Below are positions 1-12,737 of a DNA stretch of 64,000 bases, piece by piece. The notes beneath the pieces were generated by a model, which saw nothing but the letters and a program-made list of their open reading frames with translations, was not told the origin of the DNA and did no database searches. The number at the start of each line of letters is the position of its first letter. The stretch's first letter is position 1. Location of the stretch: NCBI GenBank assembly GCA_037127255.1, contig JBANSL010000005.1:620001-684000 (forward strand), written 5' to 3'. The position numbers and the translations under genes are program-made. Origin of the DNA: Persicaria tinctoria. Taxonomy: Eukaryota > Streptophyta > Magnoliopsida > Caryophyllales > Polygonaceae.

Positions 1-742
1 AATATAACCCTATCTAATCTTTTTCCAAGGATTAACATCTTTTTTAAATTTAAATTAACAGTTATATGATGTAAACTGCACTGTTCAACAAAGTTGCAAA
101 ATCCAATTCCAAAAATTAGCTCATAACCTACAATACATGACTACATTTCAACCAACTTCTTCGGGGAATAGCTTGCCCCTTGAGAAGCCTGTCTTAAGTC
201 CGGCTCGGCATAGTATTTCAAGAAAAAGGCAGATAAGACATCTAACTACAAAAGGATTAAATTGAAGTCCAGTTGAGCAAGATATTTAATGCATTAATAC
301 ATCAAGAAAAACACATTAATATCTAACAGACTATTCACACAATATAAGAGCATCAAAGAGCAAGTTTTTTTTTATGATATTTATCAAGTACGTTTAAAAG
401 GGAGTGCTTAAAATCAATTGTAGAAAGATTTAAGTTGTTCATTATGTATATGGACGTCAATGATTATAGATAATAACCTCACACTAATAAGAGCACACCA
501 TTAAAACATATCGAAAAAGCAAGAAAGTGGTGGTCAAGGCCTAAATACACCCAAAATATGAAAGTAATAAGACAACTCATAAGATCAAGACATCATACTT
601 GGAACCTTTTCAAGACATCATATTTGAATTTGAATGAGAATGATACAGCAACAAGAAGAACAATAATTAAGTAATAAGAAACTATCTAAAACCTTGCACA
701 AAAGGTGATGAGTGTATGGTGTTTATAAAGGTTACCACTGAC
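1..742. other. AT-rich stretch, presumed intron of the URB2-like gene
   Basis: No reading frame, RNA gene or repeat structure is visible. Because the URB2-like coding sequence must continue leftward, this is best read as one of its introns. That is inference from the gene's incompleteness. Confidence 0.4.
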
Positions 743-3014
743 CTCACGAAGCTCCTTGAATAGATTAACAAGTTGGCAACTTAACTCAACTGTCCTCGAG
801 ATCAATGGTGAAACTTCTGACTTCTTGTTCAGATACAGCCCTGCTGCCATGAAAGCTAGAATCATGAGCCATAAATCATCCAACCCTTCCCCAATAACCT
901 TGTGTTCAATTTCCAAGAGATAACCAACTGCAGCAACAAGCTCTTCAGCAACTAATGCCGAGATCTCCATCTGCTCCGTCCCATTAGAATCACATGAAGA
1001 AAGCAAAAGTCTTATAACTTTGGCTGAACATGATAATACCAAACCATATATCACCTTAAAGAAATTAATGCAAGCACCTTCAGATATATCTTCTGTTCTT
1101 ACATACATCTTTTCAGAAATTATACTCGATAACATCTTATTTATTGATCTGATTATGCTCTGAGCAATCAGAGGTGAAGTGTCCACTCCACCATCAGACT
1201 GAACGTAGAGTTTCATCTCGCGCAACAGTGGATCCACAATTTGCACAAGAAAATCAAAAGCTGACTTCCGCAAAGAAGAGTTCAAATTATTATTATTTTC
1301 CAGGGCTATACCACTTTGCAGAGAAGGTTCAAGTGACGTGCGATTATTAGATTTACCCTCTATGCTCCTTAAACCTTCTACTTTGAGCAACTCCCTTTTC
1401 TGGTTCTTCACTTGTTTAACAAACAGCCGAAATAGTTCTCCAGTGCCACCTAATGCCCACTCTTTCTTCTGAGAAACAATATCCACCAGTTTCTCAAATA
1501 GATGTCTATGGTAACTTCTTATCTCAGTCTTCAACTCCCTCACTTCTTCCCCAGATGATGAACTGTACTTCCCTAATCCTTGTAAGTTCAAGAATTCATC
1601 CATGTGCGATGGATGAAACAAGCCACAGGAAATAATTTCTTCAATCAAATTGGTCAAATTTTGAGTAGTGTTGCTTTTAGGCTGATGATGATGCAATAAA
1701 CCTAAGAGATGGAAAAGTGGTACGAGAAGACTATCCACAAAATCACGGAATCCATTCTTGCGCCATCTATGGACCATTAAAAATTTGGAGAATGGTTCAA
1801 GAATAGCACATGATAAATCAATAAAAAAGGTTCCTGCTTCAGAACTCCCTGTGTTTTCTGTAAAAAGTTTGGTGACAAGCTCAAGTACTGAACCAACAGC
1901 AGCCATCCATGAATCCATATTTCCCTTCAAAGCACCATTATGGAGAGAGAAGATAGATCTTATGCAGTCATAAAGAGGTCCATACAATTTAAACCCTTCA
2001 CTTTCCAAACAATCTTTCTGATGTAAGGACACACGATTAAGGAAACGAACTGCATTTCTGGAAGCAAAACTGATGACTCTCAGGAGATTTCCTGATAAAG
2101 TTAGCGAAAATCTAAGTTTTGAAGACTCTTGCAAGCAATATCTAAGAATTTCCCAGCATCTACAATCCAAACAGAGTGTTGATCCTTCAGACTGTAATAT
2201 TTTGTCTTTAGCCCTGATTTTGTCTTCTGATGAAATCAACAAAGATTGGATCCAACTACTGAGTCGAACTATTAAACTTGAAAGTGAAACATCCCCCACT
2301 TGCCGGGCTTGATCCACATCATATTTTTCTTTAACTTCTACTGAATTCAAATAATTGTGAACTAATTCAACCTTCCTGCAGAAAAAATTAAGAAATATGT
2401 CAGTTAAACAGGAAACTTGAACAAAGACTCCTCATAGTTTTTTTTTTACCTATGCCAATGCCTAAATTCTCGTTTTCTCAATCTCTTGGCCGAAGGTAAA
2501 GTTGAAGGTTTTTCAGTAATCTGAATAAGAATTCTAATATACAACTAAAACACCAGAAACACATCAAGGCTACAAGGGGAACAGCTGAAATTATAGATAG
2601 CTTTTTAAACCAATAGGGAATCTTCATCAAAAAGAAATGCCAGTAGAGGGAGTTTATATTCATACTAACTTTAGAGCACTTATTTCTTTGCTTTCAATTT
2701 TTAAACTCAAGTCCAGATTCTGCCATTGAACAGCAATTGTTTCCCCGGCTTCCTCTCCCACCTCAATGGAGCAAACTCCTCCACGAGTAGCTGATTTGAG
2801 AGGCCTGGTAGGTTCATCTAGGTGGGGATTACGTTTTCTCTTCATCTTCTTCTTCGACTGAGCTGCTGAATCCGAAGCGGAAATCGAACACTGCTGCCTG
2901 AAGATAAACGGAAACAGGAACAAAGATGAACAAACAGTTGGAGGCCATGCGCGAGATGCTAGATGGTTCAGGGAAATTCGGAACTCACCTGGAGAAAACC
3001 TTGCCGTCGGCCAT
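743..3014 (-). CDS. URB2: Urb2/Npa2-like nucleolar protein, N-terminal part (partial)
   Basis: Four exons join in frame: 3014-2989, 2897-2666, 2520-2450 and 2375 to about 743. All have GT/AG borders, giving about 654 residues. The start is the ATG at 3014, followed by MADGKVFS; a basic KKKMKRKR stretch nearby suits a nucleolar protein. The rest is a long helical protein without sharp motifs, resembling plant Urb2/Npa2 proteins. In yeast Urb2 acts in early 60S pre-rRNA processing; nucleolar function here is inferred from the family. Plant members are much longer (around 2000 residues), so most of the protein should lie left of the window. The exon 4 donor could be at 743/742 (GAG|GTCAGT) or at 736/735 (G|GTAACC). 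Family assignment is moderate, the exon structure is strong. Confidence 0.72.
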
Positions 3015-4334
3015 GGACGAAGATGATTTGGAACGAATTTGAGTACGGTCGGCGGGTGGCTTGAATAAAATCCTGGAGGTTTTGCTTTTAGGGCTTTTGG
3101 ACCAAACAGAAAAAAAATGGGCTGGATGAAGACCCTGCCCACACTCAGGGCCCAGCCCAAAATTGTAGCTTAGTTTTTTTTTTTTTTTTTCATACGAGAC
3201 GAGAATTTGGATAGAGTTAACCACAAAAACACCACCGAAGGGAACGAGATGGATTGTCAGAAGCTAACTGTGCATGTGCAATACGCTCCGCAACTTCTCT
3301 AATGAGTGAAGGTGATTGAATCGAAAGACAGGCAAAGAGCGAGTTTGATTAGATCATCTCAAGCTCCCACGAACATCTCCAGACTCCCTTGAAAGTATTA
3401 ATGATCGTCAAAGTCTCCTCCTTGTTTGCATAGTAATTAGATTAGGTTCAATGTTGCATTATTTGTCTTCCATCATGATTTATCGAGAAGTTGTCCAACG
3501 TTCCAAATTAGTTTTCGTCCCCAATCCTGATGCTCCTGTTAGGGTTGGATACATTCATACGTTGATGCAGCAGATCGTGTTTATTTACAAGCTTGATCAC
3601 TCTCGTTTGCAGGCATTGCAGCTACTTTGATGGTGATTGTACAGGGTGGGAAATAAAGGGGATCACACCAAATGCAGACGTGGTACAACTCCTCACAGCT
3701 AGTAGATTGCTCCAGGCTATGGTTGACGACACTTGCTGTCGTTTCCAGAAACAGGCGAATTAGTACCGCTCTTCTTGCAATGTAGATGAGCCAGATGGTG
3801 ACACGGGCTATTTGGGAAGGCGAATCCAGGCGTCCCCACTTTGCAAAGGAGTTGGCCAGGAAAACCCCGGGAGGAGCACTGAGTCTGAGTCAATTATCAG
3901 TCTGCAATGGAGCTCAATGAAGCTTGAATTTGTCGCATCTCCTAGAGCTGTCAAGAAGTCACTGTTCTCTGTTACCTGGCTGACTCCACAAGAATCAAGA
4001 CAGAGGCCAGCTGCTGTGGATAATTCCGACACAGCACAAGGCAAGGAAAGCGTATCAGTTTTGTTGGGATTCCGTACGTACAGCAGCCTGTTGCTTGTCT
4101 TCCAAATACCCTGTAGCACAGGAAGATTTGTTCACTATTAAATGTTCAAATCTGTATTTAGCTAGATAGTTCAGATGATTAAAAGTACAAATCGTACAAT
4201 CATTATAATAAACAAGCCAAACATATACTGGAAAACGAAGCGGGCAGCCAACTATTTATAACACCTAACAATAAAAACAGACCATGAGAGATGAGAAAAG
4301 AAGATTACCAGACGACACTTGTAAGACGTCACTC
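3015..4334. other. Upstream/intergenic region with no supported gene
   Basis: The first 200-300 bases must hold the URB2-like promoter. From about 3240 to 4150 the DNA has a more balanced, gene-like composition. Short frames of about 100 codons overlap on both strands at 3808-4141, but neither resembles a family I know and no convincing exon chain emerges. It could be an untranslated or long non-coding transcript divergent from the URB2-like gene, or a dead gene. The J-domain gene's stop codon lies at its right end. Confidence 0.4.
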
Positions 4335-7274
4335 TTACACAAGTTTTTTGCACCAACTAAAGATTCTTAATAGGTTTCCCCTTATAACATTCTTCATACT
4401 TTGTTTCCTCTTGTTCGCAATTTCTATATCAAGTGTCCTATATGCAAGAGCAAGTAGATAAACTGCCGGGTGGAGTTTCCTGCAGTTGGAAAATACATTA
4501 GAAAGTGCATAAACATGTGTGAATCCAGACGCTCAAAATTAAACAGCACAAATACCCCAAGAGCATAAAAAATGAACAGGTGTCTTCCGTTTTAACCTTT
4601 TTTCTTCTTTGTTTGAACTTTTCCCTTTATGTTGGTTCAGAATATTCAGGGAGACCCAACCAGCAAGCAAACATTCAGAGCTTCTATGTTTGTCAGTCTT
4701 AGTTGAGACACGTTGTGGCAAGATAAGTAGATGAAACGACACGAGGTAAAAATCTATTATTCGCCCAGAGTAGTAGACATATTAGCCTTGAACAAAACGC
4801 TTAAGAATAAGAATGGGAAGCCAGAATCAACTCACTTTTCAGAATGCAGAGCAGCATCAAAACCATTCCAATATCTTTGGTTTGGTACATTGCGTCTTTT
4901 CTTATCCAACCCATAGGTTTCCACATACCAACCACCTATATCATGCATACTACAGCGCGGCTCAAACAGCCAGTATCTGTCAAAAAATAACCCAACCAAA
5001 CTCCAGAAACACTGCAAATATCATAGAGAATAATCTATACAGCTACAAATCGCTAAATATGTATAAAAAGTTATTAACATAGTCTGGGCTAGGAATAACT
5101 TTTTGAATGCCCAGTGGAATGTTAACAAAACGATTACTTACTTGCTCGGTGGCAAACGAGCTCTTGTGCATCTACACTCACATATAGAAACTTCATCCTG
5201 TAACTGAAACCAATGCATGTGCTTCACCTATAACATATACCCAGAGTTCACAACATATTCCCAAATACACCAACATTATGGCATCCAATCAATTGCTCAG
5301 TCAGTGACTTTCATACAGCTAGCAATAGGCAATAGTATAACACGGATAGAGCAAGGATATCTAAACCGTTGCTTATTTTAAAAAATCTCTGATAACAACA
5401 ACAACTCAATTAATCCCGCTATAGAGCGGGGTCTGGGGGTCAGAAACCTAAAATTAATGGATTCTAGTCTCTAGAGAAGGATCAGTCGTCAAAATATAAA
5501 GGAACTATTTGCGAGATCCCTAGAACATTGTTCTATGCTACTACAAGAGGTATGAGTCCCATTCAATGACATAATGCTTCCAGGAGTAACAATCAGCCAC
5601 CTACTACATTTTCTCCTTAGATGGTAACAGTTATTGCAACATGCACTGCTGGGATTATTCTTACATATAATTTCTGTAACTATCAATTACTGAAAATCCC
5701 CATTTTTAAAACACTGAGACAATATGAAGTGAAATTAACAAGAAAAACAAGCAGAATGGAATTAAGAGAACAAACCAGTAGTGTCCTGTGTTTCAGAATC
5801 ATATGAGTTTTTGTACCACCATGATCGTATACAAAGCAAGAGCTTTCTTCAGTGTCATTCCCAAGTCCAATTATCGTTCCTAATATAGACTTGGAAACAC
5901 CCCCATTCAAAGTACCATTCTGACAGAACGCTTTGCCCGAACGCACTGATTCTTCAGATGAACCAGCAAAAACATATATTTTATCTTCATAATCTTCCAT
6001 TTGTATCCCACTAGATGAGCTTTCAGGTGGAACTCTGGTAGCAGTGGCAACCAACCTTCCAAAGATGTGCAATTCCAAATTCTTGTACGCATCTGAAATG
6101 TTATTTGCCACATCCTCCAAACCTATTTGAACATCCTCCTTTTTTCCAAAACAGATATTCGTGCTTACATTATCAAACGGTGAAAAGGAATCCAAACTTG
6201 AAGATTCACCATCAACCAACTTTCTATAATCGACATCAGACAACTCAGGAACCTTATCTGCAATGCGAACGACACCAAAAAAGTCACGCCCAGAAACCAA
6301 GTGCAGTACCTCAGGAGTGACAGAAGTAGACCTCTCCTCAGCTTCGAAGCGATCAGGAAGGAGGGCTATCGGCTCAACATCTGGACCATAATATGCTGAA
6401 TGAATGGCTGAATAAAAATCCCTCTGCAGCACATCAAAATAACCAGATCCCCCAATCACCTTCTTCTCAGACACTATGTCTTTGACAGCTTGTCTGTACC
6501 ATCTCAGCCACTCAACAACCTCCATTTCCTTTGTGGTGTTCACATATGTTGCATACATATGGTAGCTTGAACTTGAATCTTGCCTAGGATAATTCATTTC
6601 TATGTTCCTCTGAGCCAATAAATACTGGTCATATAGGACTCTTTTCTTCGGATCTGATAAAATCTGCCAAATAATCTGGTTTAGTTCATACATCCCAATG
6701 TTCTAATTTACCATTCCCAATCCAAATATATGGTATACAGCTTCATTTTAGTTCGAACTTACAGGCTTACACGCAGTATCAAAAACCTAAACAATCTACA
6801 GGCTTTCGCAATAAGAAATCATAGAATTGAATTCAAGAAATGGTCTTCAAGCGTCTAAATCGCCATCCACCTTTACAGTCAGACTACAGTAAACATATAT
6901 CCAAAACCTAAACAACAGTGGACAATTTAGAATACCTCATAAGCGGCGAGAATCTGAACAAATCTATTCGAAGCGTCGGAATCCTCCGAAGAAGCGAGGT
7001 CCGGGTGAGTCTCTTTGGCCAATTTCCGAAACGAAGCCTTCACTTCATCGAAGGAGCTTGTCTCCGAAACCCTTAAGATCTCGTACGCGCTTTCGCCGGC
7101 GAGTTCCGGCGGTGAATCCCATTCGCTGTTGGCGGTGCTGAAACGGCGCCACTCGGCGTTGTCCCGGAGAAGTAGCAGATGAGAGAGCGCCTGGTGTGGC
7201 CATGGTGCTGGATTGAAAATCGGCCAATGGCAGTGGGATCGCCTGATGAGAAAGAAGTAGCCGGCGATCGCCAT
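4335..7274 (-). CDS. J-domain (DnaJ/Hsp40-like) protein with Cys-rich C-terminal region
   Basis: Five exons join in frame: 7274-6936, 6663-5776, 5227-5142, 4976-4836 and 4479-4335, giving 532 residues. All borders are GT/AG and phases match. The J domain spans about residues 63-127, with the Hsp70-stimulating HPD at 90-92. The N-terminus is basic and aromatic with many Arg, His and Ser, so organelle targeting is possible. The C-terminal half has a conserved block (CECRC, then WLFEPRC, DIGGWYVETYG, LHPAVYLLALAYRTLD) known from plant J proteins of this type. It lacks the zinc-finger and client domains of class I/II DnaJ, so it is a class III (DnaJC) co-chaperone. An in-frame ATG at 7355 would add 27 residues; I prefer 7274. 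Partner Hsp70 and location are unknown. Confidence 0.82.
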
Positions 7275-7536
7275 TTTTCCCCCAATTGGGAAGAGCCGAA
7301 GCGGAATCCGGTATCCGTTTAATCCAAGGTGGAATTGCAGTTGGACGCGTGTCAAGACCTGGATTTGACAGCAAGGCGCGCTTCAAATTAAAATCATCTT
7401 TATGGAATTGGGCCAACTTGGCGACTGGGCCGCGAATAAGGTTTAACATCCCAGCCCAAGAAACTAAACAATCTTATAATTAAGGGATGATGAGTGTATA
7501 AAATACGGAGTATCATTTTTGAAACACAATAATACC

Positions 7537-7769
7537 AACTCCGTCTCAAGATATTTGTAGTTTTACTGTTTGACACGTTTTTTAAAAAGCGAAAAACTCT
7601 ATAAAATATTAATTTTTTAGTAATTTTTTTAATAATTTCATACTTAATACAATTATCTATAAAATTATTTTTTTTAAAATTAAAAAAATTAATATTTTAT
7701 AGAGTTTTTCGCTTCTTAAAATACGTGTCAAAAAAGTAAAACTACAAATATTTTGATACGGAGGGAGTA
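7537..7769. mobile_element. Stowaway-like MITE
   Basis: An AT-rich element of about 230 bp with terminal inverted repeats. Its right end (GATACGGAGGGAGTA) is the canonical Stowaway end and its left end (CTCCGTCTCAAGAT) is slightly eroded. The arms share TTTGTAGTTTTAC and GCGAAAAACTCTATAAAAT in inverted orientation. It carries no coding capacity and would fold into a long hairpin. Confidence 0.75.
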
Positions 7770-7985
7770 CTGTACTATAAACTTTCTAAAATATAAATTT
7801 ATATACCAACTATTTTCAAATCAATAAAAAAAATTAAAGATTGTATCTCATCCGAAAAGATGCAATTGGCTAACTAGATTACCAACCGAATTATTACTCT
7901 ATAAAAAAAAAATTAAAGATTGTATTTTTTTTTTTTATTTGGAGGTGATATCATTTTGAATGCGATTTTCTCATCTAAGGATTAA

Positions 7986-9217
7986 CTAGCTTAGTACCCC
8001 GTGCATTGCACGGATATTTATTTAAAATATATGTTTATATAATATTGTTCATTATTTTTGACATAAATATTATAAGTATCACAATGTAATAAAAAAAAAA
8101 CATTCTCTGACATATTGAATACTAAAATAAATAAATATGCTAAATAATAAGAAACTTTAAACATTAGAATAAAGTATAAGCATAAAGTTATGCAATATTG
8201 GTAAAACTGGTAAATATTATTAGTATCAATATAATGCTAATAATATTAGAATAATAATGAAACTAAATAAATATTGCATTTTAAAAAAAATAAACCTAAA
8301 CAATAAATTGGAGATACAATTAAGCTAATTAAAAAAAATGAATCTTCCAAATGGATCAAAGTATATAATGGTGATAATGTTTTGTCACGTAGATGATGTT
8401 TTGGTAATCAAGAATGGTGGAATGAATTTTCTTCATGAATCACGCTGATATAGAAATAATTATATGAAGAAATTAAATCTATTCCACCTGGGCCGACCCT
8501 AGGGATTTTGTTTTTTGATCAATAAATATATCGATCTTGATGGTATAATTAGCAACATAAACAATAAAAGTTATAAAAATTAAAATTAGATGGAAAATGT
8601 AATGCATGATAGGAAAATCTTTGATTTTAATCAACCGAGAAGATCAAAAATTTGTTAAGATATGTGTGAAAATCAAATATTTGTTATTACCAAAAAAAAA
8701 ATCAAAGATTTGTTAAGATAAATATGATTTAATTTTTATCTTATCCAGAGAATATCTAAACCAACCAACAAAAATATCGAGAATATCTCAACTGATTTTG
8801 TATTTAAAGGAATTAAAAGAAAATGCAAAAAATGAAGAAAATGAGATGTATGATTTTAAATTTAAATTAATGAATAATTTAAATTTAAAATCCTACATTA
8901 AATGAGATGGTATACGTGCATAAGAAGACCCACAATGAAAAATCTAAACAGGTAAAAAAAGTCATATTTGATTTATTAAAATAAATATGATTTTATTTAA
9001 TCTTATCCGAAGAATATCTAAACTAATCAACCAAAATATCAAATATATCCACCGATTTCGTATCCAAATCTTAATTGACCAAATCTTAACCGAATTAGAT
9101 TTAAATAATTAATTAAATTTACTTAATTATCCAAACAATTTAATTAATATATAAATAATTAAAAATCCCTACATTAAAGGAGAAGTCGCCTCATGTCCTT
9201 TAGTATTATAATATAGA
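7986..9217 (-). mobile_element. Non-autonomous Helitron
   Basis: Read on the minus strand, it begins TCTATATTATAATACTAAAG at 9217 and ends with CTAG at 7989-7986. A GC-rich hairpin (CCGTGCAATGCACGG, 8013-7999) lies nine bases before CTAG. The flanks are A on the 5' side and T on the 3' side, the insertion preference of Helitrons. The interior (about 1.2 kb, very AT-rich) has no RepHel helicase and no captured exon that I can see. The termini agree with known plant Helitron structure; the call is from ends alone. Confidence 0.7.
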
Positions 9218-9490
9218 TTTGAATTTCAACAACTACCGCATAATCCAGAATCCATTCATCATTTATCCAACAACTAAAAAATGTTGCAAGTACATCGGAG
9301 CTCTAAACAGAATTACTCCTTTGCTATTTATATACGTATATATTTGATATTTGATTTCGATTTCAAAGTGCATAAACACTTGACACTCTAACTATGTGAA
9401 CGAACAACAAAGCTTGAAATAATGTAAAACATCTCAACTTCAATGCACAGCATCCGGCTCTGGCCTTCAATCTATCTAACAATCTCTCGA

Positions 9491-10312
9491 TCACGTCGAT
9501 AGCTTCCTGAGTTTTCCGATGAATCTCCGACAAACAGGACACATCCTATTCTCCTCGTAAAAAATCCTGCAAGAGTATCAAACAAAGTAAACTCTCGACA
9601 CTCGAAGAGTCAGAGATTCATTGTTTTATCACCAAGTTACACATAGATTGAGTCGTTACCTGAGGGCGCAGCTTTGGCAAGTGGCAGAGTGGCCGCAAGG
9701 AACGAAGAAGCAGTCACGCTCTTCGTCATAGCAAATAACACAAATCTTTTTATCGTGTTGACTTTGATCATCGGATGGATCGCTACTACTGCTGCTACTG
9801 CTACTGCTAGTACCAGACTCGAGGTCATGTTCTTGGTGGCATGCCCCATACGAGTATGTTACCGTCTTGTTGGGCAACAAAGGGCTTGTCTCGTTCTGTT
9901 CAGCTGATTCCTCCATCGCGCTTTCATTGCATTCTCCGAGCCACTTTAGGATCAGTGAGATTACGAGCACAATGACTCCTGCACTTGCAAATTTCAGGTA
10001 AAGTAAGCGGAAATTATGTAACGAAAACGCAATCTATGTAATCAATTCAAGTAGAACATTACCAAGAAGTACAATGTAACCAACCATCCGGCCTGCAAAG
10101 GATAGCGCAAAGCACCAGTAGTCGGTGCCATCATCGTCCTGTCAAAACCATACCGGATTTATATATGAAGTCGGGTTTTTGGGACTAACCGAAAGCTTAA
10201 TTCAGATAAACAGAAGCTTAATTACCCCATTAGGCCAGCTGGATGATACATTTTGTGCGTTGACAGCGTGGAGCCTGAGTTGTGCCAGAGAGTACCGAGA
10301 GTCAACGCACAT
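9491..10312 (-). CDS. Small membrane RING (C3HC4) E3 ubiquitin ligase-like protein
   Basis: Four exons join in frame: 10312-10226, 10138-10063, 9978-9660 and 9566-9491, giving 185 residues starting MCVDSRYSLAQ. A single hydrophobic segment lies at about residues 47-69 (MVGYIVLLGVIVLVISLILK), so the RING probably faces the cytosol as a tail-anchored-like ligase. A Ser run and acidic linker follow. The RING is complete: C134, C137, C149, H151, C155, C158, C170, C173 (CVIC...PCGH...CPVC), near the C-terminus. The last intron splits the RING between SCAL and R. E2-dependent ubiquitination is inferred from the domain; the substrate is unknown. An alternative upstream frame (from 10425) does not splice in frame with the transmembrane exon, so it was not used. 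Confidence 0.82.
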
Positions 10313-11321
10313 CTCTCTCTATCTCTCTGAGTTTTTTCAAACCCTATCGTCTTCAATAAAGGAAGAGCCTTTAGGTCAAAATCACTGAAATTCCTTTCCT
10401 GGAGACCGAGAAAATGAACCTGCACACAGAAGCTGGCATTTTCAAGGTCAATTTCAATTTCTAAAGCAAATCTGACAATGGGATAGATCGGAATGAAGCC
10501 GCATTGCTAATTAAATGAAATCAATGGAACTCCAAAGGGAATTTCTTTAAATGTACTATAAGAGATTGTAATGGAAGGGGAAAAAAGGATAGTGAAGTTT
10601 CTCAAGTACAAATAGAGCGAATTGAGGGGAAATTAATTACCTGAACTCTAAATCGAACAATTGAACGGGAGGAGGGACTGAACTGGTAACCGACCGAAGA
10701 AATGGCAATTGAAGTTGCTGGGCGCAGATGAATATGAATGGCAAAGACACTGGTTTGAAGATGATTATCTGGAAATGGAATGGTCCGATAAATTAAGAAT
10801 TACAATAAATATATGGAATTAATAATGCAGAGTCTCCACTCATACTCCACCTAACAGTTCAGGTGAGTCTATAGGTATTTCATATTTGGGTTGGGTGAAC
10901 ATAACCTGAAGATTTAAAAGGGAGAGGGTTTAAAGAAAGATATGGTGACGGTTAAAGGGGGGAAGAAGGAGAGATAGGAGTAAAAAGATAAGAGACCGGT
11001 AGGTAGTTCAGTTGGTTAAGTTCCAATAGGAGTTTGGCGGGCACCGGAAGGCCCACTCTTCTCTGATTTTGATTTTTGAATGGTAGTTGTTTTCAACGGT
11101 TTCATCTTTCAGGGTTACTTGGTGGGGCCCACCACTCACTTCGGCCCCGCCTTCTTTATTTTTAAATGGAGAAAAATTAATTCATTTTCCACTCTGTAAA
11201 TATTACTTTATGGACTGATATTATGGGCTAAAAAACCCATTATGACAACCCTTGGACTAGTGCTCAATAAAATCAGCCCATAAGTATGGTGTTACAGAAA
11301 CCAATCGATCGTTATAAATGA
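10313..11321. other. 5' region of the RING gene and intergenic DNA
   Basis: No gene is visible. The stretch just upstream of 10312 carries TC/GA-rich repeats (about 10310-10330) typical of plant 5' leaders. Around 10620-10690 an upstream leader exon is possible, but no coding frame requires it. Confidence 0.35.
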
Positions 11322-11561
11322 TACTCCCTCCGTTCCATAATACATGTCCATTTGACTTTTGGCACGCTTTTTAATGAGCGAAAAACTATATAAAATATTA
11401 TTTTTTTCATTAATTTTTTTATATAATTTGATACTTATTAGTAATAAGTATCAAATTATATAAAAAAAATTAATGAAAAAAATAATATTTTATATAGTTT
11501 TTCGCTTATTAAAAAGCGTGCCAAAAGTCAAATGGACATGTATTATGGAACGGAGGGAGTA
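11322..11561. mobile_element. Stowaway-like MITE, near-perfect 240 bp palindrome
   Basis: It begins TACTCCCTCCGTTCCATAAT and ends with the inverse (GGAACGGAGGGAGTA). The two arms are almost exactly complementary over their full length about position 11441. The only difference I see is the length of one poly-T/poly-A run. TA target dinucleotides form the ends. Such symmetry indicates a recent insertion or gene conversion between arms, and a transcript would fold into a single long hairpin. Confidence 0.85.
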
Positions 11562-11637
11562 GTATCAATATGTATATTTTGTAGGGTAACAAAAATTGGA
11601 AACTGTGGGTCCAATCGAGCATAGATCATATATGTCC

Positions 11638-12406
11638 CTTTTTTTTCCTTTTTCTTTTTTTTTTTGATTCATAAGTCGGGCATCATAGGCCCGTAAATTT
11701 TATTGAAAACTAAACTGAGAGCATATTCAAGTCATCCTCCAAGCAAGAGGAAATACAAATAGGGGGTTCAAAGTACTCTGCATAATTGGAAACTAAAGTA
11801 AAAGACCACTGTGCAAGTTTATCAGCAACAATGTTGTACCGACGGCTAACCCATTCGATTTCCACGTCCCAGTCCTCCATAGCGGCTAGTTGTTGGCACT
11901 CACGCAGCAAGTAGTACTCCGGGTGCGTGCCAGCGATTTCCTTCTTCAGGGCCTCACAAATGGATGCCGAATCTGATTCAATGATTAGCTTGGGAACCCC
12001 CCATCTCTCGCCCCATCTTCAATCCATGGCAGATCGCACTTACCTCTGCTCTCTGTGCTGAACAAAACCCCCCGCTGAAGGTGAAAGCCCGTGAGAACCG
12101 ACCTTCATGGTCTCTCATAACACCGCCACCCCCCGCAGGGCCTGGGTTCCCCTACGATGCCCCATCAACATTCATCTTCATCCATCCACACGGCGGAGCT
12201 GCCCATCCTCCTTGAACATGAGACGGAGTCGTCGGGAGCTCCATTTTGTGACGAGCTTCAAAGTAGTCTCTTGTGAAGCTATCCGCCTTGGCTGAGATCC
12301 CCTCAATTTCATCCTTCTGTTCATGGATCATATATGTCCTGATGTTATCATCTCTAAAGATGTGGTAAAGTCCGATCTCAGGTGGTTGAGCCGGAAAGGA
12401 TCTCAT
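11638..12406 (-). pseudogene. 3' fragment of a non-LTR (LINE) retrotransposon, RNase H-like domain
   Basis: The minus strand shows pieces of the plant LINE-type RNase H domain (RVT_3). At the 5' side is WMKMNVDGAS, then in another frame RDHEGRFSRAF and SAQRAEVSAI, and later VEIEWVSRRYNIVADKLAQW. Frameshifts break the domain into at least three pieces. A T-rich run at 11638-11665 corresponds to the 3' poly(A) tail on the minus strand. The reverse transcriptase part is absent. It is a dead, 5'-truncated insertion, as is usual for LINEs. Confidence 0.75.
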
Positions 12407-12737
12407 GTTCGATTCCCAGATATGACTGCTCTACATTTACAAAAATAAGGTAAAAAGGAGTTCAAAGTATTGAAAATGCACTAGGATATTCTCTCGCCAC
12501 ATTCATCCGTCATTCACCTTCAAACTGGACACGAAACAAGCCTACGCTATTAATAGAGAGATAGCTCCGAATGATCTTGAAACTCAGTACAGCTCTAAAA
12601 ACATCCGAAGCTCATTGAAGACTGAAGAGATTGATTTCCCCTTTTTATTTGTTTAATTGGTTTAGCTATTTGTCATTCGGATTGGAGAGATCATTTTTCC
12701 CAACACTCAATATATGAACAATAAGCATTTATCAGTC

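Noticed and set aside
2985..3224. Upstream extension of the URB2-like reading frame beyond the ATG at 3014
   Set aside because: The frame upstream is untranslated leader with a poly-lysine-like artefact from a T-run; the MADGKVFS start gives a normal first exon with a good donor.
4539..5082. Short open frames overlapping the J-domain gene's last introns
   Set aside because: They cover introns and antisense of confirmed exons; no independent start, domain or splice pattern.
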